Assembly (NCBI GenBank): GCA_965112735.1
Contig: OZ218961.1
Location: forward strand, 1,550,001-1,614,000
Length of the DNA stretch: 64,000 bases
Reading direction: 5' to 3'
DNA from: Phaeosaccion multiseriatum
Lineage: Eukaryota; Ochrophyta, other classes
The position numbers and the translations under genes are program-made. Shown piece after piece: positions 13,275-22,400 of the stretch (within the stretch, counting starts at the first letter, position 1; each line of letters opens with the position of its first letter). The notes under the pieces were generated by a model. The model did no database searches. It saw only the letters and a list, made by a program, of their open reading frames with translations, and was not told where the DNA came from.

Positions 13275-14501
13275 ATGAACTGGATTCTTGTGTTCTTTCT
13301 GTTATTGAGCGGCGCCTCTTACGGTGCCCTCGCTCTGGTCGGTGGCGGCATGAGCAGCGGCGGCAGCAGCAGGAGAATCCGGGCAGGAGGGGGAGGAGGT
13401 GGTGAACAGCGGCAGCAGCAGTTGTTGTCAGCACAGAGTGGACACCTCGCTCGCATTCGACGTGTCGCTGCCCCAAACCTGGCTATAGCAGAGAGTGCCG
13501 CCGACGTGCCCTTACCTCTGCCTGAGCTGCGACACTCGGACCTTCCGGGCGAGACGCTGTACCTGCTAGATGGCACCTCCATGCTCTTCCGTGCCTACTT
13601 TGGGCCCGGCCAGGAGCCGTACTCGTCGGGCGACGGTACCACGGATGTGGGTGCCGTGAAAGCCATGGCATTTGAGCTGGCTCGCTTTCTTATCGAGGTG
13701 AACCCTCGCTACCTCGCAGTATCTTTTGACGTTAACCGCGACACCACCTGGCGCAGGGAGCTCTTTCCCGAGTACAAGGCGCAGCGCAAGCCCCACCCCT
13801 TGGGGTTGGACCTTCAGATTCCTCTGGCGAAGGCCATGGCCTCTGCGCTGGGCTGTCAGGTGTTCTTCAAAGAAGGCTACGAGGCGGACGATGTCATGGC
13901 CACGTTGTCGAAGTGGGGCAGGGGCATTGGCCTCAACGTCGTGGTGCTGAGTGAGGACAAGGACATGTGTCAGCTAGTGGCGGAGAGGGTCCATGTCATG
14001 CACCCGCGTCGGAAGAACTATGCCATTTTGGGAATGGAGGAAGTGGAGGCCAAGTTCGGACTGCCCAGCCATCGCGTGCCAGAGCTGCTCGGCTTGATTG
14101 GGGATAGCGCCGACAACATCCCGGGTGTTGCGGGCATCGGGCCGAAGAAGGGCCAGTACCTGCTGCAGCACTTCCCCAGTGTGGACACCATGTTTGACCG
14201 TGTGGACGAGGTGAAGGATCTTGTGTTCAGAGGCGCCAAGAGTGCCCATGCCAAGCTTTCAGAGCCCACAGCGAGAGAAGACGTGAAGCTCTACGTCCAC
14301 CTTGCCACCTTGGTCGACGACGTTCCAAGCATTCTAGAGGGGCCGAACGGAAAGCCCCTCAAGTCGGCGGACTGCCTCTACCGGGGGGTGGACAGGTACA
14401 CGGCCGACAAGGTGTTTCGCGTGTTGGGCTTCACTGGGCCCCTGCGGATGGTGCAGGAAGACCGGCAGAGGCGGAGAGAAGGTGTCAGTAGGAGTGAGTG
14501 A
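13275..14501 (+). CDS. stand-alone 5'-3' exonuclease (bacterial Pol I N-terminal type), organelle-targeted
   Basis: One exon of 408 residues from the ATG at 13275. The body, from about residue 95, is the FEN-like 5'-3' exonuclease fold of bacterial DNA polymerase I: LYLLDGTSMLFRAYFG, VSFDVNRDTTWRRELFPEYK, then the metal-binding cluster EGYEADDVMA and LSEDKDMCQLV, and the helix-hairpin-helix segment GLIGDSADNIPGVAGIGPKK. Key acidic residues are present. In bacteria this fold removes RNA primers and flaps. The N-terminus is a signal peptide (WILVFFLLLSGASYGALA) followed by about 70 Ser/Gly/Arg-rich residues, as in a two-part plastid leader; mitochondrial targeting is less likely. No polymerase domain follows. 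Likely role: primer removal or repair in plastid DNA. Confidence 0.85.
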   Translation: MNWILVFFLLLSGASYGALALVGGGMSSGGSSRRIRAGGGGGGEQRQQQLLSAQSGHLARIRRVAAPNLAIAESAADVPLPLPELRHSDLPGETLYLLDGTSMLFRAYFGPGQEPYSSGDGTTDVGAVKAMAFELARFLIEVNPRYLAVSFDVNRDTTWRRELFPEYKAQRKPHPLGLDLQIPLAKAMASALGCQVFFKEGYEADDVMATLSKWGRGIGLNVVVLSEDKDMCQLVAERVHVMHPRRKNYAILGMEEVEAKFGLPSHRVPELLGLIGDSADNIPGVAGIGPKKGQYLLQHFPSVDTMFDRVDEVKDLVFRGAKSAHAKLSEPTAREDVKLYVHLATLVDDVPSILEGPNGKPLKSADCLYRGVDRYTADKVFRVLGFTGPLRMVQEDRQRRREGVSRSE

Positions 14502-16505
14502 CCTTTTAGAAGGAGGAGTGCTTTCAAACGTGCGTTTCGGAGTGCTTTCAAATGAGGGTTTAGTCTCAATGCTGGGGTTGAGCTCGCTGAGAAGAGTGAC
14601 ACATCCGGCCCCAACGTACTACGTGCCGGCCACTAGGGCTTTCAAATGGGAGTCTGTCGCCAAGAGGAAGTGACAGACCTCAACCCTGAGCACCGGTCTC
14701 GGCAGGCGCCCCCGGAGCAAGAGGAGATGGCTGACTGCTACAGTGCGAGGCAGAGCCAGGTGGGTGGCCTTCGCGGCTACTCTCGCGGGAATGTTTCCTT
14801 CATTCCCATCCAATGCGAGGACTACAGGAGAGAACAGGGACCTCATGGTGTTACACCTACTCTCGGCAGGTGGTAGACGGGGTGAAGCAAGGCGTTTGCT
14901 ATGAGAAGGGGGTGGAGTTTTGGACAGAAATGCAGAGAAGAGCTGAATCCAAGTAGCGCAAGGGTGGCAGGTGGTGCAGGTGATTGAGCACACTAGCTGC
15001 AACGCCAAGAGGGTTCTCTACTCACTCGACTCTGGTGAGGCGCGGGTTGACAGACTTCGAAGAATTGGGAGTCACTTCCTCCGGATCGGTGGTCCGACGT
15101 CGTTGGCAACAGAGGGTACGTGCTTGGCAGGTCTGGGGGAGATGGACTTCGACTTTGCTTTCAAGTAAGGATTGTCCACCATCACATCAGGAGGAACTGG
15201 GCTGAGCTTAGCTTGTGCCGTCATGAGGATCTCTGGATAGGTGGGCGTGAAGCAGAAAATGGGGCTGGGATGCCCTAACCCTCGCTTGCCTCCATCCAGA
15301 GCCCGTGCATTGGAGATGGGACCTTCAGGACACATGCTCAATGAACAAGGGTGCCCCTCATGTGGGCAAAATTCACCAGTTGGTGAGTGATTCGTCACAA
15401 TTTCCGTTCTCACGTTTGCGCGCTCTCGCCCCCCCCCGCCACGCTTTTCGATCGTCGGGGTTTCGGGGTGTCTTGTTTTCCCTTACCGCTTCGCCTTCTC
15501 CCTTCTCCCCTCGGCCCAGGTTGGTGGGGGTGTTTGTGGGCGTGGTCGCAGTGACTGCAGCAGTGAGGGTGGCCGAGAGCACAGGGGGTAGCAGCAGCAA
15601 CAGGCACTGCGGCAGCCAGGACGGAGACGCAGCGAGCAGCAGCAGTGAGTAGGTAGCACAAGGAGCACATTTCGGGACGGCACATGGTGAAGGGGTGAGG
15701 CTGTTGTGCTGAGAGGCATCGCGGACGTCTGCGGACGTCTGCTGAGCAAGCAAAACGGAGACAGAGCGATGCCACTGTTTGTGTTGGCGTACGTGTGGGA
15801 TGGCCGGCGGGGCGCGTAACTGGCGGGACGTACGCGAGCGGCAAACACTGCTGCGCAATGTGGACTCTGGAAGGGTGGGGGTGAAGCTGGAGGAGGCAGG
15901 TAGAGCTTGCTCATCCCCTCCATCACCGCTACACCCAAGGAGCTGAGAAGAGACATCCTGAAGTGTGCCGCCACGTACTGCAGTGAAGGAGGCGCTTATT
16001 CTACAGCGGAGCCACAGAGTTTCTCTTCGCGCGGACGAGCGGAGTCGAAGGAGAAACAAGGGGGGGGAAGCGTGAGCGCGTGTGTGGACCCCGAGGGAGG
16101 GGGGTTGTAGAAGAGGAGGAGCTCCTGGTATGCGACCCATCTTATCGCGCCGTTGAAGGAGATTAAGAGCAGGTACGGCGATGAGCACGAGCAGGGAAGG
16201 GGAGTAGATACTGGCGTTGTAGGAGAGCGAGGATTGAAGTTGATGGGCCTGACTGCCTTACCTTGTGAGGGCGAGGATGTTCTGTGCCGACTTGTGTTTC
16301 GCTTGCGGTGGGCTGGCACTTCGCACGAGCGTCTAGTAGGAGTCTGAGAACCTTGGCACGCGGTTTTTGTACCGGCACACTTGCTAGCACCTGACTCGCA
16401 TGCACTCGTGCTCCTACTGTCAGGAATCCGGCTGTTTTTGTTTCACCAACAGTTATGGCGGGGCACACTCCTGCTAGCAAGGAGAGTGGGCGCACGGCTG
16501 GGCTG
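14502..16505. other. 2-kb region with no recognised gene
   Basis: Only short, out-of-register ORFs are present, on both strands, and none resembles a known protein. Two similar words (gtgctttcaaacgtgcgtttcggagtgctttcaaatg) follow the exonuclease stop. It may hold the exonuclease 3' UTR and decayed repeat sequence. It is the junction between the gene region and the transposon region. Confidence 0.5.
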
Positions 16506-16728
16506 TGTCGAAACTCCCGACAGCTAGACTAGGAGCCAAGCTGAAGCCAAGCAGAAAGCAGAAGCTAAGCAGAAGCTGAGCAGAAGCTAAAGCAAGCACC
16601 CGGAAGCCAGCCCACACGCAGGCTGCGCCTTCTTTTTTATTACTGATTTACCGTCTCGTTGGCCCGTTTTCCGGCCGTTACACTACTGATTGGGTCCCAA
16701 AGGGACCCCAACTAGGCCACTTCTAACA
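16506..16728 (-). repeat. Element A 3' LTR and adjoining purine tract
   Basis: 223-bp LTR with TG...CA ends. The element-internal flank at 16729-16742 reads on the minus strand as gtagtgaggggga directly before the LTR, a good polypurine tract; this fixes the element's orientation. The LTR holds repeated AGCAGAAGC-like words near 16545-16590 that are fewer in the other LTR. Confidence 0.85.
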
Positions 16729-16766
16729 TCCCCCTCACTACACCCCCGCCTCTTCAGCCAGCTCCC

Positions 16767-17818
16767 TCAGAAGCCGAGATGCGAGCGATAGAACTGCGTC
16801 TCGTGCGCCAGCCCGCTGCCCCACTTCTCATGTTGCCGCAGGCGGATCGTGCTTTCCCGTTTAGACCTATGCCCTCTTTTGACATTCACTCCTGGATCAA
16901 GGGCAGTGTGCGGAAGAGCGTTCTCAAACGTCTCTATGGCCTTGGCGTGTCCCCGCTCCAGCAACCACTCCGCCCATTCCCAGGTCTGGAAAGTGCCTCC
17001 GTCCGCCACCGCACACCGCACGTTATACTCTCGCCGCAGTGGCAGCCCCGTGGCTTTGCGCCAGCGGAATTTCACAATCCTCGCCAGCGTGGGCACTTTC
17101 TCTTCACTCACCTCGTCCAGCTCTAAGCTACGCTGCTCCTGCATTGCGCTGGTAGCCCACTGAGGAGAGCACCAACGGATATGATATCTGGCGAACCCTT
17201 CCGGGAGGCCAGAAGGCCGCTCGCTCACCCCATCGATGAACGGCTTCGTCAAGTCTCTGTGGTACGCCCGTTGCAGCTGCTCCACACCATTGCCGCGCAC
17301 CCGTTTCATAGACAGATACACTGCGCTGCGCTGCATGACCTGATAGTGCTCTTCACTCACCCGCCCATGCTGAGCACAGTAGGCCCCAGTGATGGCCAAG
17401 GCAAGACTGTATAAGGACCATCCCACGAATGCTGCAGAGCCTTGAGTTGCGCTGACGGGGGCCCTTCGAGTTCTTCCCCTTCTTGCTGGGCGGCGGCACC
17501 AGGACGATACAACATCACCTTGGTTCCGGGTCGCAGGGGCGTCGGCCAACGGCGTGAGGCGTTCTTCAGCTGCAATCTCCCGTGGTAGTCCCAGCGCCTC
17601 CCATTGACCACCGCCGCAGCCGCAGCCAGACGTGCCCGCAGCTCGTGGACCCATGCCGAGGCAGACGAAAACGACCCGTCCTCCACTAGCGCCGGCAGCA
17701 TCGCCTGTAGAGGCACCGGGGGGTGCCGACCGAACAAGGCGTAGAATGGCGCCATCCCCGTGCTCTCCTGCGAGCGGCAGTTGTACGCATAGGTGAGCCG
17801 GCGACGTAATCTGGCCAC
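16767..17818 (-). pseudogene. Element A integrase C-terminal part, out of frame with the core
   Basis: Downstream of the integrase core the reading continues in two other frames. Residues such as TYAYNCRSQESTGMAPFYALFGRHP (from 17818), then a DGPYTVL segment, continue the integrase C-terminal domain. From about 17395 a third frame holds about 200 further residues ending at 16767. I do not recognise a chromodomain in it. Each change of frame equals the loss of one base. Either the integrase is broken here or the assembly has small indels. Confidence 0.6.
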
Positions 17819-19446
17819 TGCTGCATCTGTGACTCCACGGTCGTCGCCAACATGTCCTTGATCGTGGCCATGAAGCGCTCCACCTGCCCATTGGCCTGTT
17901 GGTGCATCGGCGTCGTGAACACTTGCGACGCCGATAGAACCCGCATCACATCGCCCATGAGCGCACTGGTGAACTGCGAGCCTTGATCACTCACCAGCAC
18001 TCGGGGCACACCCAGGGTGGTGACGACATGCCGCACGAAGGCCCGAGCAATACCTTCCGCCGTATAGTCCTGTGCCCTCAAAGGCACCACCACTGTCCAC
18101 TTCGTGAACCAATCCTGAAACACCAAGAGGTACTCCTCACCGCCCATGCCCATAGGAAAGGGGCCAGCCACATCAGCGCCCATGACCGCCCAAGGTCCAT
18201 CCACCTTGGAAATGGACGACAGCGGCACAGGCTTTGGCTGCCGGCGAGGAGTCTTGCGTGTCTGGCACGCCAGACAGGAGCGGGCCCAATACAGCGCATG
18301 TGCATTCATCTTCTCCCACCATACGCGCTCTTGCAGCGCGTCTAGCATACGTCCCGGGCCTTGGTGCCCACCTGCGATGGCATCGGTGTGGGCGGCATGC
18401 AGCAAGGCTGGCCGCATCTCCTTGGGCACACATACTTGTAGCCGAGTGTGCCGCACCCGCCACCGAAAGCCCCCAGGAGCCCACTTACGCATCAAGAGCC
18501 CGTCCTCATCCACAAAGAACTCACCCCCACCTGCATCCACCACGCCGCCGGTGGGCCCAACCTGAACACGGCGACGGAGTGCTTCCAGCTCCGCATCAGC
18601 CCGCTGCGCACGCACCCACCACGCGGCCTCGACATGCAGACTGCCACCCAAAGCTCCAGCCGCTCGTCTGTGCGCCGCGGCAGCAGGCACCGTGCCTGGT
18701 AGAGACCACCCAAACTGTCGCTCTGCCTCTCGTCGATGCCCATCAAGCTCGCGCTGCAAGGTGGACTCCTGCTCCACCGGCTCCTTGGAAACTGAATCCA
18801 CTGCATCCTCAGCTTCATTATCCACTGCATCCGCAGCTTCATTACCTGCATCCCCCGCTTCTTCCGGGACCAGTAGATCTGCCGTACCAGGCTCCGACGG
18901 CGACTCCGCAGCAGGCGGCTCCCCAGGGGGGGTGATGCGGCCCTCCTTCGTAACAAGCTCCTCACCCTCGGTGGCACCAGCAACGGCAGCTGGACACACC
19001 TCCGAGGGCAGACGAGACGCATCCTCCTCAAGCTCGGCCTCCCATGCAGCCCACGCATGAGCGGCCGCGGCACCCGTTTGCTGAGCCTCCGCTGGTGTGC
19101 ACATCGAGAAGTAGGCACGCGACACCTGACGGACTTGCTTCCATGGCAATTCGATCATGGTATCTAGGTGACTGGCCAACGCGCCCACCACCTTCCGCTG
19201 GCGCTTATATGTCCGCGTGAACCGCTCCACCATCTGCATCATTGTCTCCCACGAGCACTGCCGTTTGAATTGCAGTTTGGCCAGGTCGAATACCTCCAAC
19301 GTCTTGGAGTGGACACCAAAGATGTAGAGCGGTGACACGTGGTCGCGATCGCCCCAATAACCAACCGCGGCCTGCATGAACCTGCCGACTTGCATCTCCT
19401 CCTGCTCCGCAGGGGTGTGAGCAGGGCTCACCGCGCTAAGCTCCAC
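17686..19446 (-). CDS. Element A: end of exonuclease-like region, acidic linker, and integrase core
   Basis: The frame is entered from the pol frame by a -1 step at a run of five G (19447-19451). Its first part (PAEQEEMQ...YWGDRDHVSPLYIF) may be the third motif of the exonuclease-like domain. An acidic, low-complexity linker follows (repeated DAVDNEAEDAVDS). The integrase begins with a zinc-binding HHCC module (AHTDAIAGGHQGPGRM...CLACQTRK). Then comes the catalytic core, with the three acids in GADVAGPF, VLVSDQGSQFTSAL and QANGQVERFM. It ends where the frame is lost near 17815. Integrase would insert the cDNA into the host genome. Confidence 0.8.
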   Translation of the reverse strand: MELSAVSPAHTPAEQEEMQVGRFMQAAVGYWGDRDHVSPLYIFGVHSKTLEVFDLAKLQFKRQCSWETMMQMVERFTRTYKRQRKVVGALASHLDTMIELPWKQVRQVSRAYFSMCTPAEAQQTGAAAAHAWAAWEAELEEDASRLPSEVCPAAVAGATEGEELVTKEGRITPPGEPPAAESPSEPGTADLLVPEEAGDAGNEAADAVDNEAEDAVDSVSKEPVEQESTLQRELDGHRREAERQFGWSLPGTVPAAAAHRRAAGALGGSLHVEAAWWVRAQRADAELEALRRRVQVGPTGGVVDAGGGEFFVDEDGLLMRKWAPGGFRWRVRHTRLQVCVPKEMRPALLHAAHTDAIAGGHQGPGRMLDALQERVWWEKMNAHALYWARSCLACQTRKTPRRQPKPVPLSSISKVDGPWAVMGADVAGPFPMGMGGEEYLLVFQDWFTKWTVVVPLRAQDYTAEGIARAFVRHVVTTLGVPRVLVSDQGSQFTSALMGDVMRVLSASQVFTTPMHQQANGQVERFMATIKDMLATTVESQMQQWPDYVAGSPMRTTAARRRARGWRHSTPCSVGTPRCLYRRCCRR

Positions 19447-22400
19447 CCCCGTGGCCTCGCATGGCGGAGTGTGTGCCGTTCGTCCATGGTGGCCCGCTCC
19501 TCCTTGCTAAGGTGTTGCTCCAAAAACATGCTGACAAGGTCCTGGAGTCCGATGAACTGAGTATGTTCGGGGCACACGCGCTTAAAGAGGTCACTGGTGT
19601 CCACCAAGTTGACGATGTGCTGGACATGCTCCGCGAGCTCCGGCCATCGACCCAGGGCACGTTGGTCGTGACTCCAGTGGTGAGCCAGCTTCACAATCGA
19701 GGGTTCGGCCCACAGGTCCCGCAACACTTGCGCCAGTACCATCATACCCCCCGCCTTCTGAAGCGCGTCTAGATCAATCAAGAGCCCATAGTCACGCGCC
19801 ACATCCGGCAGCGGCCCAACCTGCACGGCCAATTGCAGCAGCGACGCGCGCCGTCGGTGACGCGCCCACTCCGAATCCATAGCGACCACTTTAGCTGTGC
19901 GCAACTGAGTCGATAGAGCCTGCACGTGCCTCGGCGTAGACACGTACGTGCACCTCGCTGCGGAAATGTGGCTCACAAATGGCGGCATCTGACCCGGCTG
20001 CCAGGCCTCTATCACAGCCTTCTTCACACCCAGCTGAGGTGCTCGCGTAGGCTGCCATCCACATTGCTGGAGACGCTGTGTCCAAGCACGCCGAGCAGTA
20101 CCCCTGCGTGACTGCGTCGCCGCCAAGTCCACCTCTGCAGTCTGCCAGGCTTGTAGGGCCTCCGCTCCGCTCTGCTGCTGGTGGTGGCACCGTTGCTGCT
20201 GTTGCTGGGCCGTCACGGCAGGCACAGGAATAGGAAGGCGTGTGTCGGCTTCGCCCTGCAGCTGTTGCGCCACTGCGAGAAAGCGAAGCAGTGCGCCCTC
20301 CGTGGGCTCCTCCCAATGAAGGCTGCACTCGTCCCCTACCATCTCCACCAGGTTCAACTGCACCCCCATCGAAGCACACCAGGTGTGCAAGGGCGACGGC
20401 CACTCGCACGCAACCATGGCCAAGTCTACCCCCGCATGCGTCTCCCAGTCCTGCACCGGAAGCGCGTTGCGAGAGAGGCAGTCAGGCACCACCATTTGCT
20501 TCCCGGGACGATGCACAAACTGCAAGTGGTGCGTAGAGAGCCGCTCGTACCATCTGAACAGCTTGGAATTGGTATCCTTGTGCCCAGCCAACCACAACAA
20601 GGGCTGATGGTCCGTCACCACTGTGGTGGGGTAGTGGCAGATGTACATGGCCAGTTTACGCACACACCACACCACTGCCAGCAGCTCCAGCTCCGTGCTG
20701 CTCAGTCGCGCCTCCGTCTCCGTGGTAGCCCGACTAATGAACGTCACCACACGCTCCTCCCCGGTCGCATCTTTCTGAGAGAGCACTCCTGCTAACCCTT
20801 CCGTCGAGGCATCGGTGCTCAGGGTGAAAGTCGTCGCTGGCCCGTACTCCGGAAAAGCCAGTGCAGGGGAAGACAACAAGTCGGCAACGAGTCCATCCCA
20901 AGCTGCATCGTGCGAGGCATTCCAGGCGGTGCTCACGTCGACGCCCTTACGCAGCAGCCCATTGAGAGGCCGCACTTTGCGCGCAAACTCCGGAATGAAA
21001 CGGCGAAAGTAGCTGAGCATGCCAATGAAACGCCGCACCTGCTTAACTCGATTGACGCCGCCATCCTTCGCAAGCAACCTCAACGGCTTGACCAGCTCTT
21101 GCACCGCCGCATGCTTGGCCGGGTCTGTGCGCACCCCATTCTGATCCAGCAAATGCCCGCAGAACCGCACCTCCGGTGCACCCAATACAGCCTTACTCGG
21201 CTCCAACTTGAGCTTGTGCTCCACCAACCGCGCAAGCACAGCATCCAAATGCTCCAGATGCTGCTCAACCGTAGCCGAAAACACAGCAATATCGTCCACA
21301 AAGCATGCCACATGCTCCTGAAGCCCCTTGAGCACCTTATTCATAAGCCGCACAAAGACTGCAGGCGCATTCTTCGCGCCCTGCGGCATCACTCGCCAAG
21401 CGTAAGTACCACTGTGGCACACAAAGGTGGATATGTCCTCTTCCGCTGCTGATGCCATCGGCACATTGAAGTAGCCCGACATGATGTCCATCACCGAGAA
21501 CACCTTGGAGCCATGCATCTCTGCCAGCAGATCATCAATCACCGGCATCGCAGGGGCCTCCGTGCGACACGCATCATTCAGCTGAGACAAGTCACACGTC
21601 ATACGTACCACAGGCGTCCCATCCTCATGACACTTGGTTTTGCCAGCTGCGTCCCTCTTCAAGACCGCCATCAGCGGAGTGGCCCAGCTGGAAGTGCTGG
21701 GGCGAATGATGGCAGCCGCGAGAAGCTTGTCAATCTCAATTTCAATCCCCCGCCGCAAATGGGGAGGATACCGTCGAGCGGAGCTCCGAATGGGCTGCTG
21801 ATTCGCATCCTTCAGGCCCCACTCAAAGAAGAGAGTATCCGTCCGACCGTAGTCACCAGGCCTCTGACAGAATGCTTGCGACCGAGCGCGAAGGATCGCC
21901 ACCAGTCCCCAGCGTTGCACCTCCGTCCAGGCACCGTCGCCAATCGTGATAGCGTGCAGGGGCGACGGTAGCTCCCTGAGCCAGAACTGAGCCCGCTCCG
22001 TAGTGAGCTTGGCACGGCGCCGCTGCTCCACCACAAGCTCTCCTGCATCCCACGACTCCACTCCACCACCAAGACAGCGACTCTCCTGCAGCACCGTTCG
22101 CAATTGGATAAGGAGCAGCAGCGCATTGGTCATATCCTGCTCCACCTTCTCCTGCTGCTGTAATGGGCGACTAGACCACAACGACAAGAGCTGTTGGGCC
22201 CATGCGGCCACAGCAACGTCCCCAACGCCGCTCAGACCCGTGCCAGCGGCTTGGTGTACATGGGGGCGCAGGAGCAGTAGCGCGGTCACAGCCCCTTCCT
22301 CTGCCGCAACCAAGCACTCGCGCAGACGTCCATACACTCGCTCTGACAGGTGAGGATACCACTCCTTGATCAACTGCACTCCTGCCATCAGAGTCCCACC

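Noticed and set aside
15373-16188. 271-codon ORF on minus in the gene-free 2-kb region
   Set aside because: Low-complexity Ser/Pro/Leu/Arg composition typical of an antisense frame in GC-rich DNA; several overlapping frames are equally open.
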